Shown one piece after another: positions 28,145-35,316 of a DNA stretch of 64,000 nucleotides. The notes under the pieces were generated by a model that worked only from the letters and a program-made list of their open reading frames with translations, was not told the DNA's origin and did not search any database. Source of the stretch: Phreatobacter sp. (GTDB lineage Bacteria > Pseudomonadota > Alphaproteobacteria > Rhizobiales > Phreatobacteraceae). The translations under genes and the position numbers were made by a program. How positions within the stretch are numbered: the stretch's first letter is position 1; each line of letters begins with the position of its first letter. Location of the stretch: the NCBI RefSeq assembly GCF_016793595.1, contig NZ_JAEULY010000013.1:56770-120769 (forward strand), written 5' to 3'.

Positions 28145-29029
28145 TCAGCGCTCCGCAAGCGCGGCCCGGACCTCGCGCAGAAACACTTCGGCGAGGCGCG
28201 AGAGCGGCCGGGTGCGCGAGCGCACCACATAGGCCTTCACGGGTGTCACCGGCTCGAAGGGGATGACGACGAGGCCCTGTTTGCCACTCGCCTCGGGCGA
28301 GAAGGGGTCGACGATCGTCGCGCCGATCTGGCTCGCGGCGAGCACGCAGGCGGTGTGGCAGTAGCGGACCTCGACGACCGACTGGAACGGCGTGCCCGTC
28401 GCCTCGAAGGCGCCACGCACCATGGTGCCGAGCCGCGTGCCCCGCTCCAGCGCGATGAACGGCCGGTCGGCAAGGTCGGCTGGCGTCACGACCGATCGCG
28501 ATGCCAGCGGGTGCCCGGCCGCCACGACGCAGACCATCCGGCTCTCGTGGACCGACTCGGTGACCAGCGCCGGGTGATCGCCGATGCCGAGGACGAAGCC
28601 GAGCTCCGAAACGCCTGTCTCGACATTCTCTGTCACGTCCTCCAGCCGGCGCACGTCGAAGGCGACCCGCACTTTCGGCCGCTTGGCGAGGAACCGCTGA
28701 AGCGCGACCGGGATCGCGCCATAGCCGAGCGGTGGCGTGGCTATGATGCGGATCTGCCCGGCCTTGTTCTCGCGCAGGTCCTGGACCCTCGATTCGAGCG
28801 CCGCGTGCATGGAGAAGATCGGCTCGGAATCCTGGTAGAGCGTGCGCGCCTCCTGCGTCGGGAACAGCCGGTTGTTGATGCGCTCGAACAGCGGGAAGCC
28901 CAGCTGGTCCTCGAGATGCTTGATGGCGTTGGAGACGGCCGGCTGCGACAGGCCGAGCTCGCGCGCAGCGCCCACCGTCGTCTCGCAGCGGATCACAGCG
29001 CGGAGGAGTTGAAGCTGACGCAGGTTCAT
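28145..29029 (-). CDS. LysR-family transcriptional regulator
   Basis: LTTR of 294 aa. The HTH has MNLRQLQLLRAVIRCE and SQPAVSNAIKHLEDQLGFPLFER, with a C-terminal effector domain. The start at 29029 is the conserved LTTR Met; the open frame extends far upstream only because it is antisense to the binding-protein gene. It is divergent from the oligopeptide-binding protein at 29231, the usual layout of an LTTR and its target, and is also upstream of and co-oriented with the carbamoylase operon. Confidence 0.9.
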   Translation of the reverse strand: MNLRQLQLLRAVIRCETTVGAARELGLSQPAVSNAIKHLEDQLGFPLFERINNRLFPTQEARTLYQDSEPIFSMHAALESRVQDLRENKAGQIRIIATPPLGYGAIPVALQRFLAKRPKVRVAFDVRRLEDVTENVETGVSELGFVLGIGDHPALVTESVHESRMVCVVAAGHPLASRSVVTPADLADRPFIALERGTRLGTMVRGAFEATGTPFQSVVEVRYCHTACVLAASQIGATIVDPFSPEASGKQGLVVIPFEPVTPVKAYVVRSRTRPLSRLAEVFLREVRAALAER

Positions 29030-29230
29030 ATGGGCCACGCAAATAGAATGCCCCGAAAACAAGGGCGCAAGCAAATAGTGTGCTGAGTTGGCGACTCCCG
29101 TCGGAAGCCTCGTTCGCCGCCTGATTTTCACCAGCCGCAGGGCTCCGCACATCTGCCAGTCACTGCATCGCATTGCCGCGCTTTGCCCCCCGGGGTCATG
29201 ATCGCCGTGACCGCTGAAGATCAGGAGCCG

Positions 29231-30820
29231 ATGATGATGTTGTCCCGTCGCCAGACCTTTGCTGCCGCTGCTGCCGCGATCGCCGCGCCGCGACTGGCCC
29301 TCGGACAGTCGCAGGACCGTCCGCTCCGGTTCGTGGTCAATGTCGGTCTTCAGAACCTCGATCCGATCTCCAGCCCTTCCTTCGTCACCCGCAATTTCGG
29401 CTATCTGGTCTTCGATACGCTGGTGTCGCTCGATGGCAGCGGCCGCTATCGCCCGCAGATGCTGGAGGGATGGGATGTCAGCGCCGACAAGCTGTCCTGG
29501 ACATTCCGGCTGCGCGACGGCCTGGCCTTCCACGACGGCGCGCCGGTCACCTCCGAGGATGTCATCGCTTCGCTGAAGCGCTGGGGCGCGCGCGATTCCA
29601 TCGGGCGCCGGCTGATGGCGGCAACGGCGGAACTCGTGCCCGACGGGCCGAAGGGCTTCAAGCTGCGGCTGTCGCGTCCGTTCGGCGGTGTCATCGAGGC
29701 GCTGGGCAAGCCGTCGGTGCATGTGCCGATGATCATGCCCGCGCGCATCGCCAATGCCACGCCGCCGACCCAGCAGGTCTCCGAGATCGTCGGTTCCGGG
29801 CCCTATATGTTCCAGCGCAGCGAATGGGTGCCCGGCGACAAGGCAACCTTCCGGCGCAACGAGAAATATGTGCCGCGGAGCGAGCCGGCGGACGGTCTCG
29901 CCGGCGGCAAGATCGCGAAGATCGACCGGGTCGAGATGCTGACCCTTCCCGATATCGCGGTGCGCTATGCGGCGCTGACCCGCGGCGAGGTCGACTATCT
30001 CGAATATGCGCCAGTGGACCTGATCCCGCGCATGCGCCGCGACCGCAACCTGACCTTCGCCAAGGCCAGCGGCCGGGCCGAGCTGATCTATGCGGTGTCG
30101 ATCAACCACTTCCAGCCGCCCATGGACAATGTGCTGGTGCGCCGCGCGCTCCAGCAATGCCTCGACCGCGTGGAAGTGCTCGGCGGCGCCGGGTTCGGCG
30201 GCGATCTCGGCCGGCCCGACTGTACCTCGATGCTGATGTGCGGCGCGCCTTATGAGAGCAATGCCGGCGCCGACATCATCGGCAACCCCAGCATCGACAA
30301 GGCCAAGGCGCTGCTGGCCGAGGCTGGCTACAAGAACGAGAAGATCGTTCTGCTGCATCCGCTCGACAGCCCGCTGCTCAACCCATATGGCAGCGTGCTG
30401 ATCGACCGGATGAAGCGCGCGGGCTTCAACGTCGACGTGCAGGGCCTGGAATGGTCGGCCATCGCCCAGCGCTGGGTGCAGCGCAATCCGCTCGACTCCG
30501 GTGGCTGGAGCGTCATCCCGGTGGTCTATACCGGTTTCGACATGTCCGACCCCTTGTCGAATATGGGCATCGGCTTCAACTGCACGGGCAACCAGCCGTG
30601 GGGCTACTGCGACAGCAAGATGTCTCCGGTGCTCGAGCAGTTCGAGGCGGAGAGCGATCCGGCGAAGCGCAAGGCGCTTGCGGCCGAGCTCCAGAAGCTC
30701 GCCACCGAGGCGGCGACATTCCCGATCGCCGGCCAGTTCCAGAGTCCGGCCGTCTGGCGCTCTGAACTGAAGGGCGTCATCGATTTCGGCTTCCCGGTGA
30801 TCTGGAACATCGAGCGCTGA
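29231..30820 (+). CDS. ABC transporter substrate-binding protein, family 5 (oligopeptide/dipeptide type)
   Basis: Large periplasmic binding protein, 529 aa from 29231. The Tat-like signal has SRRQTFAAAAAAIAAP and cleavage near LALGQ. Core blocks are GWDVSADKLSWTFRLRDGLAFHDGAPVTSEDV and a DKAKALLAEAGYK stretch near residue 360. Three ATG codons in a row (29231, 29234, 29237) follow an AGGAG at 29222; any of them may start translation. There are no permease or ATPase genes next to it, so it is an orphan or shares another importer. Confidence 0.88.
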   Translation: MMMLSRRQTFAAAAAAIAAPRLALGQSQDRPLRFVVNVGLQNLDPISSPSFVTRNFGYLVFDTLVSLDGSGRYRPQMLEGWDVSADKLSWTFRLRDGLAFHDGAPVTSEDVIASLKRWGARDSIGRRLMAATAELVPDGPKGFKLRLSRPFGGVIEALGKPSVHVPMIMPARIANATPPTQQVSEIVGSGPYMFQRSEWVPGDKATFRRNEKYVPRSEPADGLAGGKIAKIDRVEMLTLPDIAVRYAALTRGEVDYLEYAPVDLIPRMRRDRNLTFAKASGRAELIYAVSINHFQPPMDNVLVRRALQQCLDRVEVLGGAGFGGDLGRPDCTSMLMCGAPYESNAGADIIGNPSIDKAKALLAEAGYKNEKIVLLHPLDSPLLNPYGSVLIDRMKRAGFNVDVQGLEWSAIAQRWVQRNPLDSGGWSVIPVVYTGFDMSDPLSNMGIGFNCTGNQPWGYCDSKMSPVLEQFEAESDPAKRKALAAELQKLATEAATFPIAGQFQSPAVWRSELKGVIDFGFPVIWNIER

Positions 30821-31042
30821 CGCGCGGGCAGCACCGCCAGCTCTGGCCTGTTCCGCTGCCCTCGCGGCGGCGGAGGGGCGCGGCGGCATCTCCGGCTTTC
30901 GCCGCCGGCGGCTCGGGGCGGGATCGTCGCGGCTGCCGGTGGCTGCTTCATCGCGCGTTCAGCCGTCTCCCGGCATTGCCGTGTCGAGGGATGAGTTCGC
31001 ACCCTATCCCCGGGGTGTTTCTCGCCGGTTCGAGGATCGATC

Positions 31043-31797
31043 ATGACGCAATGGCGCTGGATTGCGGCGGGTTTCGCCGGGCTCGCTCTGGGACTGAACG
31101 CGGCGGCCGCCATGGCCGAGACGCGAACCCTGAGCGGCATGGTCATCTATCGCGAGCGCATTGCCTTGCCGCCATCGGCCGTGGTGGAGGTCAAGCTTGT
31201 CGATATTTCGCTCGCCGACGCGCCGTCGCGAACCATTGCCGAGATGAAAAAACCGGCCCGGGCCAGGTTCCGATACCCTACCAGCTGACGTTCGATGCAG
31301 CCCAAATCCAGCCGCGGCACAGCTATGCCCTGCAGGCGCGCATCACGGTCAACGGCCAGCTCTGGTTCATCACCACCACGCGCCATGCGGTGTTCACGGG
31401 TGGGGCCGACAGCACCGAGATCCTCGTCCAGCGCGTCGGCAATACGGGGGCCGTTTCCCCAGCCGCCCCGGCAGGGCGCTGGCTGGCCGAAAACATCGAC
31501 GGCGGCGGCGTGATCGACCGGCTTCAGACCGTGCTGGAGATTGCCGAGGACGGCGCCGTCTCGGGGTCGGGAGGCTGCAACCGCATGGCCGGCAGGGCGA
31601 CCATTGCTGGCGACCTGATTTCGTTCGGAGCGATCGCCAGCACCAACATGGCCTGCGTGCCGGCGGCCATGAATCAGGAGCAGAAGTTTTTCGCGGCCCT
31701 GCGCCGGGTGCAACGCTGGAGCTTCCATGCCGCCATGCAGAAGCTCACGCTGCTGGACGCAGACGGCAGGTCGGCCGTGGTTTTCAGTCGCATGTGA
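31043..31797 (+). pseudogene. Frameshifted YbaY-META domain exported protein
   Basis: Frame 31043-31288 encodes a signal peptide (MTQWRWIAAGFAGLALGLNA) and the first half of a YbaY-type domain (LSGMVIYRERIALPPSAVVE). The domain then continues in the -1 frame from about 31252 (GQVPIPYQLTFDAAQI, RHSYALQARI), followed by a META/DUF306 domain (residues SGSGGCNRMAG, ACVPAAMNQEQKFFAAL) to the stop at 31797. The shift coincides with a run of six A at 31247-31252. This can be a real inactivating mutation, a sequencing slip, or less likely programmed -1 frameshifting. Such proteins are envelope stress or protease-resistance factors. Confidence 0.7.
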
Positions 31798-31927
31798 CGG
31801 CGGGCTTTCGCCGCGAGGATGCGGTGCCCATGGGTTCGCGGGGCCTCGAAAAAGGTCGCCGTGCCATTTTATGTGGATGTCATGCGCATCAGGACCGGCT
31901 GGGCGGGCAAGATGACTAGCTAAGCGC

Positions 31928-31982
31928 TTGAAAAGAATGGCGCGCCCGAAAGGATTCGAACCTCTGACCCCCAGATTCGTAG
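31928..31982. repeat. attL: left 55-bp direct repeat of the integrated element
   Basis: 55 bp identical to 42916-42970. It contains the 3' 45 nt of tRNA-Arg(ACG), from the anticodon loop to the CCA, plus 10 bp of flanking DNA. Sequence diverges immediately on both sides, although the preceding 12 bp still differ at only two or three places. It marks the distal end of the element; the intact tRNA is at the other end. Confidence 0.92.
31938..31982 (-). other. tRNA-Arg(ACG) 3' fragment left by integration
   Basis: Minus-strand remnant that reads from the anticodon loop through the T arm, acceptor 3' strand and CCA. The 5' half of the tRNA is missing; the sequence after 31982 does not complete an acceptor stem or D arm. 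It is not a functional tRNA. Confidence 0.9.
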
Positions 31983-32136
31983 GCTTGGGCAGAGCGTTGG
32001 ATTCTTTTCGGTTCTCAGCAAACCGAGGCAGTTTCCGCCCCTGACGCATCAACGGGTTAGGGAGGTGTTTGCAAACCATCCGCCGGACCCCGGAAGCGAT
32101 ACCGCCGACGCCCGGGCAAGGGGCATCGGCGGCAGG
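31983..32136. other. Left end of the integrated element, no convincing gene
   Basis: Non-coding to the eye apart from the palindrome GTTTGCAAAC at 32067-32076, which recurs near the other end of the element and may be an integrase arm site. Short frames here have no ribosome-binding site or recognisable protein pattern. Confidence 0.5.
32067..32077. promoter_or_regulatory. Candidate integrase arm-type site, left end
   Basis: GTTTGCAAACC, 85 bp inside the left att core. The same 11-mer occurs at 42858-42868 near the right core, with a variant TCTGCAAACC at 42869-42880. Symmetric placement at both ends is what arm-type sites of tyrosine integrases look like. Function is inferred. Confidence 0.35.
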
Positions 32137-32265
32137 ATGGTGATCGCAGAGCGCACTCGAAACGCTCGTGAGGCAGAATATGCAAATGCGATTCACATCG
32201 CAAGCCTGTTCCGCTTCGCTACCCTCGACCACGCTCTCCCTGGGTTTGCGGGAGCAACGCGATGA
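32137..32265 (+). CDS. Possible small protein coupled to the next gene
   Basis: 42-aa frame (MVIAERTRNAREAEYANAIH...) with a GGCGGCAGG purine-rich stretch just upstream and a stop that overlaps the next start as ATGA. I do not recognise it. The only support is the ribosome-binding-like sequence and the overlap, so it may be spurious. Confidence 0.3.
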   Translation: MVIAERTRNAREAEYANAIHIASLFRFATLDHALPGFAGATR

Positions 32266-32678
32266 ACGACTTCGATTGGGATGCCCTGTCGCCTGACGAA
32301 AGCGTGCTTCATCACCAGCCCCGCACGGCGGTGTACGAAAACCCGAATGGCATGGTGGTGATCCGCCAAGATGGCGATTTCCTCTTCGCCGAGGATCAGA
32401 TCGTCATCGTCGCTCCGGGAAACCTGTCGGCGCTCATCGAGGCGCTGAGCCGCCATTCGCCGGCTGTCCAGACAGATGGACACGGCGATCGGTCTTCACG
32501 CGCTCTCACCGCGGCCGAGCGGAAGCGTCTTCAGCGCGAGCGCGAGCGTCACAGTGTCACGAAGCCTGTCACGCCCGCCGTGACATGCCGTGACCTTAGC
32601 AAGATTCTTGAAGCTCCGGTCGCCCCGGTCGGCTCGGACCTTTTCGACAACAGGAGGAAGGTTTCCGCGCCTGGCTGA
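32262..32678 (+). CDS. Hypothetical prophage protein with basic ERKRLQRERER region
   Basis: 138 aa. The N-terminal half (residues 1-80) is acidic and globular looking with a FLFAEDQIVIVAPGNLSALIEAL segment. Residues about 86-97 (TAAERKRLQRER) form a strongly basic helix, followed by repeated Val-Thr units (HSVTKPVTPAVTC). Such basic helix plus VT-rich tails are common in small phage proteins near replication or packaging genes, but no function is established. The start overlaps the upstream small frame. Confidence 0.6.
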   Translation: MNDFDWDALSPDESVLHHQPRTAVYENPNGMVVIRQDGDFLFAEDQIVIVAPGNLSALIEALSRHSPAVQTDGHGDRSSRALTAAERKRLQRERERHSVTKPVTPAVTCRDLSKILEAPVAPVGSDLFDNRRKVSAPG

Positions 32679-33133
32679 GAGCGTCGCTGCCCGGCGCATG
32701 CCGGCAAGTCGCGCAAACGGTCCTGGGCGCTCCGATGAGGGGTCTGCTCGGAGGCTCCCGCCCTCATCGGATGTTCATGGCCTGCCGCGCGGATCAGCGG
32801 CGGTTCTTGGCCGGCTTCACCCTGTCGCGGGCTTCCAGTCCTGATTGAAGCTGTGGGGTTTCCCGGACCCCTTGAACAAAACCGGGGATGCCCCGCCGGC
32901 TCTTACGCGCGAATGCGGTTCCGACGGCCCGACTGGGTGATGCGCCCTGAGGGATATCTGCGCCATCGATACCCCTTTGCTGGCCCGGTTCTTGGGCGGG
33001 GGAGCGGCTGGCCCCCGTCATCGGGCAGCGCAGGTAAACGGGGCGAGAAGCATCCCTCCCGGTCCGCAGCCCTCCAGGGATGGAGGGGGAGGTAGCGGAA
33101 GCGGAACTATGCCCAGATCGATGGAGACCTGAG
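32679..33133. other. 455 bp without a supportable gene
   Basis: Several frames of 70-90 codons are open on both strands, as expected in GC-rich DNA, but none has a ribosome-binding site, family resemblance or coupling to a neighbour. A minus-strand frame at 32794-33021 ends in a basic KPAKNRR tail and is the least unlikely. The segment may be the eroded remains of a phage gene. Confidence 0.4.
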
Positions 33134-33421
33134 ATGTCCTATGCCACGGAAGAAATGAACGAGCGCTGGACGCAGCATGCGGAAGACGGTGCTCGTGCCC
33201 TGGCGGACGAAGTGTTCCTGATCGCGCCTCCGCCTTGGCCCGTCGACTTTCGGTCCACCGCGGCAGCGAAGGTCGCTGCCATCGTCGATCAGACATTGGG
33301 GCGCCTCGCATCCTCGGTCGGTCAAGCTGCCATCGACCGAGTTCGCGCAGCCGCAACGGCAGCTCTAACGGCGCGTTTGGATGAGCTGTCGCGCCAAGCC
33401 GGCGGCGGAGGCGTGCAGTGA
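33134..33421 (+). CDS. Hypothetical prophage protein
   Basis: 95 aa starting at the ATG at 33134, which has GGAG 6 bp upstream; an earlier in-frame ATG at 33080 lacks one. Mostly helical, with an AAAKVAAIVDQTLGRLASSV helix and an Ala/Arg-rich second helix ending in Gly repeats. The stop overlaps the next start as TGATG. I do not recognise the family. Confidence 0.55.
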   Translation: MSYATEEMNERWTQHAEDGARALADEVFLIAPPPWPVDFRSTAAAKVAAIVDQTLGRLASSVGQAAIDRVRAAATAALTARLDELSRQAGGGGVQ

Positions 33422-33648
33422 TGCGCGAGGCAACTGCTGCCCGTCTCATTAACCTTGAGCGTGCCCGCGAGCGCTTGTGGGGCGCTAAGAGCATCGCGGA
33501 TTTCGCAGGCGTCAGCGAGGCCACCGTTTATCGGTGGGCAAGTCTCGGTGGCTGCCCGATCTCCAAGCCGCGCGGCCGCTACATGGCCATGAGAACCGAG
33601 CTCGATCGTTGGCTGCGAAATTCCGAGTCGACGAATGCTCAAACTTGA
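33421..33648 (+). CDS. Small helix-turn-helix protein (AlpA/MerR-like), prophage
   Basis: 75 aa. The segment ADFAGVSEATVYRWASLGGCPISKPRGRYMAMRTELDRWLR has the HTH plus wing layout of excisionase/AlpA-like or terminase-small-subunit-like DNA-binding proteins. The start overlaps the previous stop by 1 bp. Its place just before packaging genes hints at a terminase small-subunit role, but this is not shown. Confidence 0.6.
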   Translation: MREATAARLINLERARERLWGAKSIADFAGVSEATVYRWASLGGCPISKPRGRYMAMRTELDRWLRNSESTNAQT

Positions 33649-33707
33649 ACAGGTTTGCAAAGTTTCGGGTTGAGACGAGGCGAGGCTGAATCCGGCACAT
33701 AATTCGG

Positions 33708-33924
33708 ATGCTCCGCTGGCTCCGCAAAGCACCCATCGAAACGAAGTCCGGCCTCGCTGCGCCCGAAGATTGGCTGCTTGAGCTGTTTGGCGTCTCGGCT
33801 GTCACCAGTGTCGGCGTCACTGCTTCAACAGCTCTCACGGTGCCGGCGGTCGCCAGCGCTGTCCGCATCATTTCCGAGGCCGCCGCATCGCTCGGTGCCA
33901 CGGTCATGGAGAGGCAGCCGGCAG
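33708..33924 (+). pseudogene. Phage portal protein, N-terminal fragment
   Basis: About 72 residues (MLRWLRKAPIETKSGLAAP, then EDWLLELFG and TVPAVASAVRIISEAAASLG) match the N-terminus of HK97-type portal proteins, normally around 400 aa. After about 33924 the frame enters terminase sequence out of register, so the product from 33708 to 34184 is a portal fragment with a nonsense tail. It is not functional. Confidence 0.75.
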
Positions 33925-35316
33925 GTCCGTACGGTGTACCTCCAGGTCGGCAAGGGTTCGCGGAAGACGAGCCTCGCCGCGGCGCTGGCGCTGCTGCACA
34001 CGTTCGGCCCGGAGAAGGTGCCGGCCGGACAGAACTTCGTCGCCGCGGCGGACCGCAACCAAGCGCGCATCGCCTTCGAGGAGGCGATGTCGATTGTGGA
34101 TGCGACGGAAGCTCTCGCCAAGAGCGCTCGCCCGATAGATTCCAAGAACCGCTTGATCCATCTGAAGACCAGCTCGCGCTTTGAGGCTGTGTCGTCGGAC
34201 GGCAAAAAGAAGCACGGCGCGACGCCGAATTTCGTTTTGGTCGACGAGCTTTGGGCTCACGCCAAGGCCGATCTCTGGCACGCCATGCGCACCGGCGCGA
34301 CGAAGGTTGCCGGCTCGCTCTTGGTGGTCGCGACGACCGCCGGCCGCGGCAACGAGAGCCCAGACTTTCCAATCTACGAGTATGCCAAGAAGGTACAGTC
34401 CGGCGAGATCGTCGATCCGACCTTCCTACCGATCGTCTTCGAGGCGAGCCGTGACGAGCCGTGGGATGACGAGGCAACATGGTCCAAGGTTCTGCCGGGC
34501 CTTGCCTACGGCTACCCGGACCTCGCTTCGCTGCGGCAGATGGCGGCCGAGGCCCGCGAGCGGCCCGGTGATCGGGCGGCCTTCGAGCAGTTCTTCCTCG
34601 GCATCCGTCAGGACAATTCGCTTTCGCCCTTCGTCGACATGCACGTGTACGACAAGGGCGCGCGGCCGATCCCCGATGGCATCGACAACATGCCGGCATG
34701 GCTCGCTGTGGACATGTCGACGACGACGGACCTGTCTGTCGTGCTGGCCTGCGTGAAGCCCCACGGTTGCGACGACTTCATTTTGTTGCCGTTCTGTTTT
34801 GTGCCGGCGGACAATCTGCGGGCGCGCGCCGACCGCGACGGTGTGCCTTATCCTGAATGGGCGGCGAAGGGCTTCATCACCTCCACACCCGGCAACGTCA
34901 TAGACCCACGCGCTGTTGAGGCTTGTGTCCGCAGCCTTTGCGATCGCTTCGAAGTTCGCGAGATCAACTTCGATCCTGCCTATGCGCAGGCGGTCATGGG
35001 CCCGCTCACCGATGACGGATTCCCGACCGCCACGATGCGGCAAGGCTGGCTGACACAGGCACCGGCGCTGAATGTGCTCGAAGGCCTGATCCTGTCTGAG
35101 AAGATCGTCCACGCCGGCCATCCGGTTCTGCGCTGGTGCTTCGAGAACGTCGCGATCCACACGGACAGCGCCGGCAACCGAACCATGCACAAAGGCAAGT
35201 CACGCGACCGCATCGATGGCGCAGTCGCAACCTGGATGGCGGTCTCCCGCGCCGCGCGCGAAGAACAATCGCCCTACGAGCGGAATGACTTTGTCGAGAA
35301 CTGGAGCAGTTTCTGA
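33778..35316 (+). CDS. Phage terminase large subunit, N-terminally truncated
   Basis: From about 33925 the sequence is terminase (Terminase_1 type): VRTVYLQVGKGSRKTSLAAAL with the ATPase P-loop, FVLVDELWAH with Walker B, then the nuclease domain with DMSTTTDLSVV, INFDPAYAQA and a late DRIDGAVATWMA aspartate. The 49 residues encoded before 33925 in this frame are portal DNA read in the wrong register, so the natural N-terminal segment is lost. An annotation tool may place the start at 33778. The stop overlaps the tape-measure ATG by 1 bp. A working packaging motor is unlikely. Confidence 0.8.
   Translation: MSCLASRLSPVSASLLQQLSRCRRSPALSASFPRPPHRSVPRSWRGSRQVRTVYLQVGKGSRKTSLAAALALLHTFGPEKVPAGQNFVAAADRNQARIAFEEAMSIVDATEALAKSARPIDSKNRLIHLKTSSRFEAVSSDGKKKHGATPNFVLVDELWAHAKADLWHAMRTGATKVAGSLLVVATTAGRGNESPDFPIYEYAKKVQSGEIVDPTFLPIVFEASRDEPWDDEATWSKVLPGLAYGYPDLASLRQMAAEARERPGDRAAFEQFFLGIRQDNSLSPFVDMHVYDKGARPIPDGIDNMPAWLAVDMSTTTDLSVVLACVKPHGCDDFILLPFCFVPADNLRARADRDGVPYPEWAAKGFITSTPGNVIDPRAVEACVRSLCDRFEVREINFDPAYAQAVMGPLTDDGFPTATMRQGWLTQAPALNVLEGLILSEKIVHAGHPVLRWCFENVAIHTDSAGNRTMHKGKSRDRIDGAVATWMAVSRAAREEQSPYERNDFVENWSSF

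Noticed and set aside
28145..30889. 914-codon minus-strand frame that fuses a LysR gene to a long upstream protein
   Set aside because: Only 28145-29029 is LysR. The rest is antisense to the family-5 binding protein and has His/Arg/Glu-rich shadow composition.
31247..31252. Programmed -1 frameshift in the YbaY-META gene
   Set aside because: The run is preceded by G rather than A, so a canonical X-XXY-YYZ slippery heptamer is not formed, and I see no convincing downstream stem-loop. An ordinary indel is more likely.
32794..33021. 75-codon minus-strand frame with a basic C-terminus
   Set aside because: No ribosome-binding site or family resemblance and opposite to the local gene direction; left as unexplained.
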